The position numbers and the translations under genes are program-made. Shown here piece after piece: positions 36,862-46,950 of a DNA stretch of 64,000 nucleotides (its first letter is position 1; each line of letters starts with the position of its first letter). The DNA is from Acomys russatus. Its lineage: Eukaryota > Chordata > Mammalia > Rodentia > Muridae. The DNA lies in the NCBI RefSeq assembly GCF_903995435.1, contig NC_067166.1, positions 34,552,750 through 34,616,749 of the forward strand, written 5' to 3'. The notes below the pieces were generated by a model, which searched no databases, was not told where the DNA came from, and was given only the letters and a program-made list of their open reading frames with translations.

Positions 36862-37165
36862 AATTATTTTTATGATTTGTGAATTTCATACAATGTATTT
36901 TGATCATATTCGCCTCCTCCAAGGTCCACTCTCACTTCCCCATCCACCCCACTTTTTGTCTTTTTTTTTTTTTTTTTTTTTTCTTTTAAACCCATGGGGT
37001 CCAATTTTTGTGAGTCAAATGCCTTTGGGTGTGGGGCCAACCCCTGGGAAATCTCCTAGTGGCCACACCTGTAAGAAAGCTGACTCTCACTCTCCCAGTA
37101 ACTCTCAGTTGCTAGTAGCTTCTCAAGTGGGGTTGCGACTTCCTGCCAGTGTTCCTTTCCATGCT
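36862..37165 (-). mobile_element. old L1 3' end (Lx-like), antisense
   Basis: ttatgatttgtgaatttcat, caatgtattttgatcatatt, ttaaacccatggggtccaat, gtgtggggccaacccctggg and actctccctcccagtaactct-like text occur in the order of old rodent L1 3' UTR in antisense, as at 21486-21755. A T run (36962-36982) has expanded inside it. A 182-codon frame crosses it on the plus strand and is not a gene. Confidence 0.65.
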
Positions 37166-37789
37166 GGAGTTTTGTTTGGCTTGAGCTTGCCTGTGTCTTA
37201 CGTATGCTGTTACAACTGCTAAGAGGTCATGTGTGTACTCGCCCTCTTGTGTCTGGAAAACACTGTTCCCTTGTAGCCATCCACTGCCTCTGGCTTTTAC
37301 AGTTCCTGAGCCATGTGGAGAAAAGTGTGACATAGATGTCTCCTTCAGTGCAGGCTCTGTATTTTCGTATCCTCTGTACACTGACCAGTTAACTGTTCAT
37401 TTTTTTCCTGCAGAATGTTTACTTAAGGTCTACTCATTTTATTAATATTTCTAATGAATAAACAGATGGTTCTATTCACTGCCTTTTTTTAGTAAAGACT
37501 TTATCTTTTCTTCATATCTGTTTTTCTACCTGATATGTTTACCTTCTATTTACTTAGCTGGTTGCATGTTTGGCTCTTGTTTTTGGTTTTGTTTAGTAAG
37601 TACACTGAAGTTTACAAATCCTTTTTTGTTCATCACTGTTTCTGCTTTGAATTTTTGGTATTTAATGCTTCTTTTGTCATTTAATTATTTTTTAAAAAAC
37701 CATAATTCTATGCTTAATATTTTGAATGAATTTAAAAGTGCATTTGAAAATTAAATTTAAAAATTTAATTAATTTAATTTAAATGTATT

Positions 37790-37935
37790 AGCTTTTTACT
37801 ATTTACCGTTGATTTCTAGCTGAATAGTATTAAATTAAAGTGTATCCTATTTATTTTTTTTAATTTTTAAAAAATTTAGACAGACTATAATTTTTGTGAA
37901 TGTTTTCCATTGGTTTTTCAAATTATTATGTCTTC
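37790..37935 (-). mobile_element. possible ancient L1 fragment, antisense
   Basis: ccgttgatttctagctgaat, then agtgtatcctatttattt and gtgaatgttttccattggtt follow the order of ORF2 of ancient mammalian L1 read in antisense. Surroundings from 37480 to 38040 have the same T-rich texture and may belong to it. Confidence 0.4.
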
Positions 37936-38104
37936 AGACCATTTATATACTGTTGTTTTATCTTCTTAACCTTTGAGTATCTAAGGGACATGTTTGAAAT
38001 CTCTGTTCTCTATAGCTGTTATTATCTTCTTTCAATGTCACAAAAGTTAGTCAGATATAATTTAAGGGTACATTGATAACATTTCACATGTGATACTTAT
38101 TTGT

Positions 38105-38200
38105 GTGTATGTATGTGTACAAATACATGTGCAAGTGTGTGCACCTACATGTAGAGGCCAGATGTCAAATTAGGTATCTTCCGCAGTTGCTTTCCCCCTC
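38105..38200 (-). repeat. SINE B4, antisense, left part of an interrupted copy
   Basis: gcacctacatgtagaggcca, gatgtcaaattaggtatctt and ccgcagttgctttcccc are the antisense B4 tail half. The continuation expected next (accttattttttgaga) is found only at about 38400, after another SINE. Confidence 0.5.
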
Positions 38201-38403
38201 CCGCCGGCAAAGGAACTGTTCTATATCTATGTGTATATGTTTGCGGGCTGCATACTGTGCTACACATGGGCATAGCAAGGACAACTTATGAGCAACCCAT
38301 TCTCTCCTTCAAACATTTGGGTCCCAAGACCCAAAATCAAGCCACCAGATTTTGGCTGCAGGTGGCTTTCCCTATTGAGCCAACTCAACTGGCACAACAC
38401 CTT
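38201..38403 (-). repeat. tRNA-derived SINE (B3/B4 type), antisense, inserted in a B4
   Basis: Read forward: gcgggctgcatactgtgcta, caaggacaacttatgagcaa, attctctccttcaaacattt, gggtcccaagacccaaaatc, tttggctgcaggtggctttc and attgagccaactcaactggc. This is the same family as at 14731-14902. Boundaries with the host B4 are approximate. Confidence 0.55.
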
Positions 38404-38505
38404 ATTTTTTTGAGAGAGGAGCTCTCCCTGAGCTGTTGGCCAAGCAATATCCAGGGATCCCTTTGTCTCTGGCCTTGTCAGCTCTTTGATTACAGACAGT
38501 CACTG
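38404..38505 (-). repeat. SINE B4, antisense, right part of an interrupted copy
   Basis: ccttatttttttgagagagg, agctctccctgagctgttgg, ccaagcaatatccagggatc and cctttgtctctggcct continue the B4 begun at 38105. The tRNA-like head is missing because an L1 3' end begins at about 38510. Confidence 0.5.
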
Positions 38506-41389
38506 CTGACCCAGTTCAACCTTAGTTTCCCTTCCCTCCTGTCATCCCAGAGCCTTCCCTCATCCCACCCTCCTCCTCCTTTCTTTACCCACCCCCCATC
38601 CACTCCTTCTCCTCTGTTTCTTTCCAGAAAAGGGCAAGCCTCCTATACTTGTCAGCCAGCCCTGGTATATCAAGTTGCACTAAATCCTAGGCACCTCCTC
38701 TCATATTAAGTCTGGACAAGGCAACCCTTGTTGGAGAAAAGGATCCCAAAGGCAGGCAAAGAGTCAGAGACAACCCCTGCTCCCACTGTTAGGGATCCCA
38801 CTAGGCGGCCAAGTTACACTACTGTAACATATGTGCAGAGAGCCTAGATCAGTCTTATGCAGGCTCCCTGGGTGGCGGTTCCATCTCTGTGAGCCCCTAT
38901 GGGCTCAGGTTAGCCGATTCTGTGAGTTTTCTTGTGGTGTCCTTGACCTCTTCTGGTTCCTACCATCTTTCCTTCCCCCTCTTCCTCAGGATTTCCCCAA
39001 GCTGTGCCTAATGTTTGGCTGTGGGTCTCTGCTTCTGTTTTCATCAGTTGCTGGGTGAAGCCTCTCTGATGACAGTAGGGCTAGGCATCAATCTATGAGT
39101 ACAGCAGACTATCTTTAGGAATTACTTCGTTGACATTTTTTTTTGCTAGCGGTATTTGGTTCTATTTTGGTCTTTGGGCTATCCAGCCTCTGGTGTCTGG
39201 CCCTCCAGGCAGTGTCGGGTGGTCTTCCTCTTGTGGCATGGTTCTCAAGCTGGACAAGTCATTGGTTGGCCACTCCCATAATATCTGTGCCACCTTTATA
39301 CAAGCACATCTTGTAGGCAGGACAAAGTGTAGGTCCAAGGTTTTGTGGGGGTGTTGGTATCCCAGTCCCTCCATTAGAAGTCTTACCTGGTTACCAGAGA
39401 TGGCTAGTTCAGGCTAGTAGTCTTGGGTTTCCCCTCATAGATTCCTGGGAATTTTAATTGCACTAGGTTCCTAGCTCATCCCAGACATGCCCCCCAATTC
39501 CAACTGTCTATCCCAGTACACTCTCCCTCCATCTTCCCGTAACCTGATTTCTCTTGTCCCCATCCCAGTACCCCCATCCAGATATGTGCCCCACCCCATC
39601 CACTCATGATGTCTATTCTATTTTCCCTTCAAAGTGAAAATGATTTGTCCCCACCTTGTACCATCCTTGTTACTTATCTTCTTTGGGTCTGTGGATTGCA
39701 CCGTGGCTATCCTGTACTTTACAGATAATATCCACTTACAAGTGAGTATATACACAGCGTGTCTATATTTCTTGGTCTGGGTTATCTCACTCAGAATAAT
39801 CATTTCTAGTTCCATCCATTTTCCTGCAGATTTCATGATGTCATTGTTTCTAAGAGCTGAGTAATATGCCATTGTGTAAATGTACCACCTTTTCTTTACC
39901 CATTCTTCAGTTGAGGGACATCTAGGTTGTTCCCAGCTTCTTGCTATTTTGAATAAAGCGGCTATGAACGTAGTTGAGCAAGTGTCCTTGTGCTCAGATG
40001 GATTGTCTTTGGGTATATGCCCAGGAGTGGTATAGTTGGATCTTGAGGTGGACCAAGTCCTAATTTTCTGAGGAACTTCCATATTGATTTCCATAGTGGC
40101 TATACAAATTTGAGCTCATACCAGCAAGGGAGGAGTGTCCCCCTTCCTCCACATTGTTGCCAGCATGAACTGTCACTTGTGTTTTTAATCTTAGCCATTC
40201 TGGCAGGTATAATATAGAATCTCAGAGGCGTTTTGATCTGCATTTACCTGATGATTAAGGATATTAAACATTTTAAGTGTATTTCAGCCATTTGAGATTC
40301 TTCTGTTGAGAATTCTCTATTTAAATCTGTATCCCATTTTTAAAAATTGCATTATTTTGGTTTGTTGGTGTATAGTTTCTTGAGTCTTTTATATATTTTG
40401 GATATCTACCCTCTGTCATGTGCGGGGTTGGTGAAGATCTTTTTCCATTCTGTAGGCTGCCATTTTGTCTGTTTTATAATGTTCTTTGCCTACAGAAGCT
40501 TTTCAGTTTCATGAGGCCCCATTTTTTGATTGTTAGCCTTAGTGCCTGAGCTGTTGGTGTTCTGTTCAGGGAGTTGTCTCTTGTGCCAGTGTGTTTAAGG
40601 GGTCTTTCCCACCTTCTCTTCCATCAGGTTTAGTATATCTGGTTTTATGTTAAGGCCTGTGATCTGTAGGTAGCTTTTGGTAAAATGTCCATTTTTACTA
40701 TGTCCATATTATGGATCTATGAGCATAAACAGGCTTTTCCACCTTCTGATTTTTTTTTTTTTTCTGATTTCTTTCTTCAAAGACTTGAATGAATTTCTTG
40801 CCATACAGGTCTTTCACTTGCTTGGTTACATTTCTTTCTCAGCCCATTTATCACTTGTATATAGGAAGGCTACTGATTTTTTTTTTTTTTTAAATTTATT
40901 TGTACCCAGCCACTTTGCTAAAGGTGTTCATTAGCTATAGAAGTGGCCTGGTAGAATTTTTTGGGCTGCTTATATATACTGCCGTACCATCTGCAAGTAG
41001 TGATACTTTGACATCTTTCTAGTTTGTATCCCCTTGCTCTCCCTTAGTTGTTGTATTTCTCTAGCTAAAACTTCAAATACTATATTGAATAGATATGGAG
41101 AAGTGGACAGTGCTGTCTTGTCTCTGATTTTAGTTTGCTTTAAGTTTCTCTCCACTTCATTTGATGTTGGCAATTGGCTTGGTGTTTATAGCCTTTATTA
41201 TGTTTAGGTATGTCCCATGTATCCCTGATCTCTCCTTTATCATGAAAGGGTAGATTTTGTCAAAGGCTTTCTCAGCATCTAATGATATGATCGTGTGGAG
41301 TTTTTTCTTTCAGTTTGTTTATATAGTGGATTGCATTGACAGAATTTCATATGTTGAACCATCCCTGGGATGAAGCCTACTTGATTATG

Positions 41390-41403
41390 CTGGATGGTCT
41401 TTT
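41390..41403. repeat. target-site duplication of a B2, left copy
   Basis: ctggatggtctttt, repeated exactly at 41558-41571. Confidence 0.9.
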
Positions 41404-41557
41404 TTAAAGATTTATTTATTATTTATTACATATACAGTGCACATTAGGTCACATTATAGATGGTTGTGAGCCGCCATGTTGCCGCCGGGAACCGAACTCA
41501 GGACCTCCGGAAGAGCAGCCAGTGCTACCAACTGCCGAGCCATCTCTCCAGCTCTGA
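41404..41557 (-). repeat. SINE B2, antisense, inserted in L1 ORF2
   Basis: On the minus strand: gagctggagagatggctcgg, then a B box reading gagttcggttcccgg and aaataataaataaatc at the tail. The middle is shorter than in most B2 copies (154 bp in all). It splits ORF2 of the L1 at 38510-43765. Confidence 0.95.
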
Positions 41558-41571
41558 CTGGATGGTCTTTT
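41558..41571. repeat. target-site duplication of a B2, right copy
   Basis: ctggatggtctttt, identical to 41390-41403. Confidence 0.9.
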
Positions 41572-41598
41572 GATGTGTTCTTGAACTTAGTTTCCAAA

Positions 41599-41613
41599 TA
41601 TTTGAGTATTTTT
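41599..41613. repeat. target-site duplication of a nested L1, left copy
   Basis: tatttgagtattttt, repeated exactly at 43664-43678. Confidence 0.9.
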
Positions 41614-42186
41614 TATTTATTATAGTTTATTCACATTACTTCCTGATTGTAATCCCCTGTGCTCTTATCTTCCTGTTCCCACCCTCTCTCCCTCTTCTAG
41701 ACCTCTGATGGGAGGGGGCAGCTCCTACCTCACTGTCTGGCCACAGCCTATTAGGTCTCATCAGGATAGTCTGTACCCCCCTCCTCTGTGTGCCAGAAAG
41801 GTCATCTCGCCAAGGGGCAGTGACCAAACTGTGGGCACCAGAGTGCATGTCAGAGGTACAACAGAAGTTCTCCCTCCCCCTCCCCCATGTGGAGAATGAG
41901 CTGTCTATCAGCTACATCTGAGCAGTGGGTCTTGGTTCCCTGCATGCATTGCCCTTGGTTGGTGCGTCAGTTTGTACAGGCCCCCCTGCGTCCAGATCTA
42001 CAGGCCCTGATGGTCTCCCAGTGGAATGCCTGCTCCCTCCTGGACCTTCCATCCCGCAATCCTTCCCTATCACCCCCAGAGCTCTGCCCAAAGTCCAGCT
42101 TCGAGTCCCAGTGTCAGTCCTGATTCTCTGCTGGGTAGAGCCACTCAGAGGAGATCTATTTTGGGCTAATATCCACTTATCAGTGA

Positions 42187-42408
42187 TTATATACCATGGT
42201 CATCTTTCTGGACTTGGGTTACCTCACTCAGGATGATCTTTTCTAGTTCCATCCATTTGCCTGCAAATTTCAAGATTTCTTTGTTTTTGATAGCTGAGTA
42301 GTATTCCATTGTGTAAAAGTACCACAGTTTCTTTATCCATTTTTCAGTTGAGGGACATCTAGGTTGTTTCCAGATTCTGGCTATTACAAATAAAGCTGCT
42401 TTGAACAT
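42187..42408 (-). pseudogene. L1 ORF2 C-terminal fragment
   Basis: An open stretch of 74 codons with CPSTEKWIKK, FYTMEYYSAIKNK and GKWMELEKIILSEVTQ, the normal C-terminal landmarks of rodent ORF2p. It lacks endonuclease and reverse transcriptase and has no start of its own; the first Met is simply the first one after the upstream join. Confidence 0.8.
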
Positions 42409-42615
42409 GGTTCACACCTTTCATATGTGGTGGCTATTCATGGAAGGCGGATCCAAGATGACAGTCACACCAAGATACTTTATGGGTTTTGTGGCTATTG
42501 TAAAAGGAACCGTTTCCCTACTTTCTTTCTCAGACTATTTGTCCTTTGCATACAGGAAGGCTACTGGTTTTTCTGAGTTGATTTTGTATCCAGCCACTTT
42601 GCTGAAGGTTTTTAT

Positions 42616-43024
42616 TGCACCCCCACCCTGGCCCCATCGCGGCCAGACGTCACCTGGGTACGAGAGTCATAGACTCCGAGCACCATGTACTTTTCTGAAT
42701 ACTGGAGCTGGAACGAGTACAGGTGCCCTGGGGAACAGAGGATCAGTTCAGTGAAGCCTGGGACCTTCAAGGACAGCATCTGCATCCCAGAACCATGATT
42801 CTGGCCTCCAAGCCACTCCTCTGCTCTGCTGCTGGTCCTTCTGAGGAGACCAAGTCCTCATAGGAATATTGCTGAACCGCAGATCATAGGTGGCAGAGCC
42901 CAGATGAATCTAAGTTCCATGAAGATGGTGTCTGTTAAGCAAGGAAAACAAGCAGTTGCCTTCCAAAGGGACTCACCCCCTTTGCCAGCTTAGAAAAACC
43001 GAGCCCCCCCCCCCCCCCCAGCAG
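42616..43024 (+). promoter_or_regulatory. probable L1 5' UTR (promoter) remnant, sense
   Basis: This segment lies immediately before the ORF1 start of the inverted L1 part and after the inversion join, so by position it should be 5' UTR. It contains several CpGs (atcgcggccagacgtc) and a C16 run at 43004-43019 just before ORF1. I did not recognise its subfamily, and it does not clearly match the 5' UTR at 35231-35703, so identity rests mainly on position. Confidence 0.5.
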
Positions 43025-43660
43025 ATGGTTAAAGGAAGGCCTAAGAACACAATCAACAACAGCATGGCTCCACCAGAAATTCCAAACAGCAACAGGCACT
43101 CTAATGCAGCTACATTTCAGGAAAATGACCTTAAAGCTATGACTGTACAGTGGCACATGCCTTTAATCTCAGCACTAGGGAGGTGGAGGCTGGTGGATCG
43201 CTGTGAGTTCGAGTCTACAAAGTGAGTCCAGGACAGCCAAGGCTACACAGAGAAACCCTGTCTTGAAAAACAAAGAGGAGGGGGAGAGATGGGGGGAATG
43301 AATAGATCCTTTCAAGACTTAGAGTAAAATACAAACAAACGAATAAAGGCCATCGAGGACAAACAGGAAACCACAATCAAACAGGCAAACAAAATGATTA
43401 AAGCTATTCTAGACAAGAAAATGGAATTAGAATCAATTAAGAAAACAGAAACCCAGAAAACCCTGGAAATGGAAAACATAGAGAAGTGAACAGGAATCAA
43501 AGAGGCATTGCCAACAGAATACAAGAGCTAGAGAAGAGAATCTCAGGTGCTGAAGATAAAGTTGAAGAAACTGATACATCTCTCAAGGAAAATATTAAAA
43601 CACAAAATTCATGACACAAAACATCCAACTAATCAAGGACACTATGAAAAGGTGTACGCT
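43025..43660 (+). pseudogene. L1 ORF1 N-terminal part, inverted, split by a B1
   Basis: The start codon at 43025 opens MVKGRPKNTINNSMAPPE, the usual basic N-terminus. The frame continues to QENDLKAM, then is interrupted by the B1 at 43143. After it the coiled-coil region resumes in broken frames (KMELESIKKTETQKTLEMEN) and ends near a DTMKR-like site at 43640-43653, so the RRM and C-terminal domains are missing. Confidence 0.75.
43143..43275 (+). repeat. SINE B1 inserted in L1 ORF1
   Basis: ctgtacagtggcacatgcct, ttaatctcagcactagggag, cgctgtgagttcgagtctac, aaagtgagtccaggacagcc and aaggctacacagagaaaccc, then ttgaaaaac. The segment ggccagcctg is deleted. It carries the variant gtgagtccag and ccaagg. 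I could not define a target-site duplication. Confidence 0.9.
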
Positions 43661-43663
43661 CAG

Positions 43664-43678
43664 TATTTGAGTATTTTT
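43664..43678. repeat. target-site duplication of a nested L1, right copy
   Basis: tatttgagtattttt, identical to 41599-41613. Confidence 0.9.
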
Positions 43679-43765
43679 GCATCAATGTTCATGAAATTCT
43701 CTCTGTTCAATCTCTGAGTGATATGGGCATCAAGGTGACTGTAGCTTCATAGAGATGAACTCGCT

Positions 43766-44959
43766 CAAAGTATAACTGTGACTTGGTTTTCCTTCTTTAT
43801 CATTAAATCAAGTATTCTATTCATTAACCTTTTAGCATGTATCATGCCAACTGATATCAGATAGACTTCCACATTATTTTGTATTTATCGTATTTTCCCT
43901 TTTCACTTTTTACTTCCATTTGTTCTGTATTGAGTTTTTTTTCTTTAGCATTTCCTCCTATGACTGTTCTGCAACTGTGAATCGTAAAGCTTACTGATAA
44001 ATCTTAATATATATATTCATTGTTAGAAATCTAGTAGTACCATAGTTAGCAATTAGTTCTACTCTTCTAACTGTAATAAGCATCTTAGTAGGTTTTTGTT
44101 AATTGTCATGGTAGTGTTTATAGACTTTTTTTTTTTTTTTTTTTTTTTTGCAATAAAAAGTTATTGTCGTTGTTTGGTGTACACAGTTACTGTGTTTGCT
44201 AGTTTTTCATATGCTTACCTGCTGTGTTTAGTTTTCCTTTCTAGAGAAATCAATGTCAAAGCTCCTTTGGTAAGATGGTGCTTCTAAAAATTCCTCATTT
44301 TGCCCTCTGCTTGCATAGCAGTTTGGTTTGTTATGAAAATCTAGGTTAATAGCTGCATTTCCTCACTGCCTTGGAAATATTCCTGCCTCTCCCCATCTGT
44401 TTTAGAGAGAGAAGTGTCTGCTCTGCTCATTTTGTTTTGTTTTCTTGTTTTTAAAATTTATTTATTTTTCTACAACTGTGGTGGGGCAGTTTGGGGGAAG
44501 CCCAGAGCTACACCTCCAGCGCCATCTCCTGCTACTGTTGCTATTGCTATCACCATGTCTTGCTCCTGTTCAGCTTTTGTTTCTAGATCAAATCCCTCCA
44601 GGCCACAGTAGGTAGGTCACAGGGGTACTCCTGCGTCTTGTCTGGAAAACTGACTTAGGCAGATGGTCTTGATAAGGGCTGTGCAGGTTGAGGCTCCCCT
44701 CTGATCATTTCTAAGGTTGCTCAGCTTTGTTGCAGTCTGTCTAGGTCACAGTTTGTTCTTGTGTGGCCTACGTTTTATTCCAGTTTGTATTTAGGGTACA
44801 TTTTTACCTTAAGGATGCCTGATTGTCTTTTAATTCTGTAAAGTCCTTAGCAATAATTCCGTCTACACTTTTATTACCATTTCCTCTCTTTTTATCCCCT
44901 CCTGTCTCAGACGACCATTTGAGATACTTCCTATATCGTCAGCATTTATTCTAAGTAGA
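43766..44959. other. unrecognised AT-rich stretch
   Basis: Contains a T run at about 44126-44149. The T-rich antisense-L1-like texture continues from the left, but I could not match the text to a specific L1 segment. Confidence 0.4.
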
Positions 44960-45130
44960 CTTTTGCCACCCTCCATTAATTCACTTTTTCTTCCAAAGCT
45001 AAAATTATTCCATTTCATATATATATATTTTAAATTTCATCAACTGTATATTTAAGTTTCAAGATTTCTATGTTATCGTTTGATTTCTGGACTGTGCATG
45101 TATTAGAGACTCTGAATCTTTTTACTGATC
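44960..45130 (-). mobile_element. possible ancient L1 fragment, antisense
   Basis: aaatttcatcaactgtatat, ttaagtttcaagatttctat and gtttgatttctgga resemble a T-rich region of ancient mammalian L1 read in antisense. Weak evidence. Confidence 0.3.
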
Positions 45131-45489
45131 ATTTTGTCTTTGGTAATCTCAGGGCATCATCAGCATATCTGAAATTCTATGCCAGGTTATTCTACAAAAG
45201 GATCTTCTTGTCAGCAAGACGTAGTAGAACTTGCCTGTAATGAGTTTGAGTCTAGCAGAAGGAACCTGGTGAGACCTCACATGTAAGAGAGTCAGAGAGA
45301 AAAGAAGGAAGGAAAGGGAAGGACAGGAAAGGGAGCAAATGTGGGAAATAGGATAACTGGTTTTTTTTTTTTTTCTTAAGTGTCTTCCATGCACCTAGAA
45401 ATAATATTGTAAATTTATGGGAAAACTTTGCAGTGGAAATTTCAGTGTGGTCCAGATGGAGGCTCGTACACACTCTCTCACCTCACCGA

Positions 45490-45660
45490 GCACTCACAAC
45501 ATCTGGCCCTGGATAATGCTCTCAAGGGTTTTGTGGTCCATCTCATGCAATCCTCACCTCATGAAAGACTCTGTCTGTCCCTGAGGTTAGGACCTGTTAG
45601 ATGCATTCGTCCTGTTTTGCAAAGCCAGGGCCTCTGAGTTTCCCTGTGAGTAGGAGACTC
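45490..45660 (+). repeat. possible MIR SINE
   Basis: catctcatgcaatcctcacc, then tgaggttaggacctgttaga, tgcattcgtcctgttttgca and aagccagggcctctgag keep MIR order (atctcatttaatcctcac, ggtaggta, ccattttacag, aaactgag). Confidence 0.45.
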
Positions 45661-46244
45661 TGATCCCCACCTTACCTCACAGCGGTGGCGTTGGCGTTTC
45701 CGCTGGGCTCTGAGGATGTCCTTGTTGACTTGTTTTTGTTTATCACCAGACGATTCTGAGCATTCATTCAAACCAGCAGCACAGCAAAGGACCTGCAGTT
45801 CATCGAGGTGAAGAATAGAAAGGTGTTCATGTCCTCAGTCTTCGCCTTTTAAGCACACGGGACAAATCTGATTCTGTCTTACCCCAAATGGAAATGACCT
45901 TTATTTTGTGACACACCAGAACACATTCAGTGTTTTAAGAGATTGCACAAAGAGCAGACACATCCTCTAGGTAATTTTCTACTCTTCTGCGGAAACCCCA
46001 GCTAACTTATAAGACAGGATGTAACTGACATTTACTCTGAGTTTGTGAATCAGCCATGGTTGTGATATTTCTTCTTACTCTGGCTTGCCTGTTACTGGAA
46101 AAGGGACAATAACGCGGGTGAGTTGACAGAGTTCCAAGGGCAACGCTCTCGCTCTGTTTAGCTGTAAAGATCTCCACTGGGTCTGTTTAGGCTGCGGTTC
46201 TGAACACATTGTTAGAATAGGCCACAATAAATTAGCTTTAAAAA
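45661..46244. other. no recognisable feature
   Basis: Nearly 600 bp without a frame or repeat I can name. Confidence 0.4.
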
Positions 46245-46255
46245 GGAATCTCTAA
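46245..46255. repeat. target-site duplication of a sense L1, left copy
   Basis: ggaatctctaa, repeated at 46940-46950. Confidence 0.85.
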
Positions 46256-46939
46256 TAGTCCAGGATGACCACACTCCAGTCCACAGACCTAAGGAAGCTA
46301 AGTAATAAGGAGAACCCTAGGGAGAATGCTTAATTCTCACCACAAAGACAACTGGAACAGACACTGAAAGTGCTTAGAGAGAGGGGACAGGATGGGAGCC
46401 CACCATAGATGTCCTCTGAAAGACCCCACCCAGCAGGGGATGCAAGCAGGTGCTCAGACTCACAGCCAAACTTAAGGGTAGAGCTCAGGGAGTCATATGG
46501 AAGAGTTGGGGGATAGAAAGACCTGAAGGGACAGGAGTGCCACAAGGAGAACAACAAAGTCAACAATACTGGGCCCAGAGGGACCTCCAGAGACTGATGG
46601 ACCAAGCAGGGACCATGCATGGAGAGGACCTAGTCCCCCTGCTCAGATGAAATAGATAGGCAGCACAGTCTCCATGTGAGGCCCATAATAGGGGGAGTAG
46701 TGACTACTTCTGACATGGACTCTGGGCCAGGCCAGCCCTCAGAGGAAGAGGATTCAAGCAGTCCTGATGAAACATGATAGGCTGAGATCAGATGATAAGG
46801 GAGGAGGAGTCCGCTTTTTGAGGACTAGGAGAAGAGAGGAGGGGGGAATGGGAGGGAGGGTTGGATCATGAGTCAGTGAGGGAGGGGGCTACAATCGGGG
46901 TGTAAAATAAATAAATTAAAAATAAATTTATAAAAAAAG
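46256..46939 (+). mobile_element. L1 3' UTR, sense, 5'-truncated, with target-site duplication
   Basis: The sense counterpart of the antisense L1 3' ends elsewhere: cagacctaaggaagctaagt, ccctagggagaatgcttaat, ggaccatgcatggagaggac, gataggctgagatcagatga, a polypurine tract with ggggggaatgggagggaggg, and a tail reading gtgtaaaataaataaatta. The flanking ggaatctctaa repeats define the insertion. It is the one clear sense L1 insertion of recent type in the window. Confidence 0.9.
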
Positions 46940-46950
46940 GGAATCTCTAA
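46940..46950. repeat. target-site duplication of a sense L1, right copy
   Basis: ggaatctctaa, identical to 46245-46255. Confidence 0.85.

Larger units (their letters stand above)
39618..41598 (-). pseudogene. L1 ORF2 pseudogene, RT region to C-terminus
   Basis: ORF2p is the endonuclease and reverse transcriptase that copies L1 and SINE RNAs at nicked chromosomal sites. From the right, RT motif A is visible as TIISLDAEKAFDKI near 41260-41300, then SPYLFNIVFEVLA (within 40970-41173). The next motif reads LLADG: the + strand acc at 40986-40988 gives Gly where the second catalytic Asp of the ADD motif belongs. The C-terminal segment is open at 40094-39618 with CPSTEEWVKK and GKWMELE, and reads on past the usual stop. 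Several frame breaks and a B2 insertion separate the blocks, so this is dead. Confidence 0.85.
41614..43663 (-). mobile_element. nested L1 with an inverted 5' segment
   Basis: The left part (41614-42615) is antisense: 3' UTR, the ORF2 C-terminus and, after an internal join at about 42411-42460, a piece of ORF2 around YLGVT and the RT thumb. The right part (42616-43663) is in the opposite, sense orientation: 5' UTR, then ORF1. A 3' part in insert orientation beside an inverted 5' part, with one 15-nt duplication around the whole, is the pattern of twin priming. A B1 later landed in the ORF1 part. Confidence 0.85.
38510..43765 (-). mobile_element. L1 element, antisense, 5'-truncated, host of nested insertions
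   Basis: The 3' UTR occupies about 38510-39610 and ORF2 runs from about 39611 to 41598 on the minus strand, resuming at 43664-43765 after a 2.05-kb insertion. Before the interruption the text reads ctggatggtcttttgatgtg ... tatttgagtattttt. After it, tatttgagtatttttgcatc ... gtgactgtagcttcata, exactly the continuation expected in L1 ORF2. A B2 is inserted at 41404-41557. The endonuclease domain, ORF1 and 5' UTR are absent. Confidence 0.85.

Noticed and set aside
36674..37222. 182-codon plus-strand frame
   Set aside because: It runs across an antisense old L1 3' end and a T21 run giving polyphenylalanine; no coding support.
41599..43678. Alternative reading as two unrelated L1 fragments placed head to head
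   Set aside because: A single perfect 15-nt duplication encloses both halves and the host L1 continues exactly across it, so one insertion with inversion explains it better.
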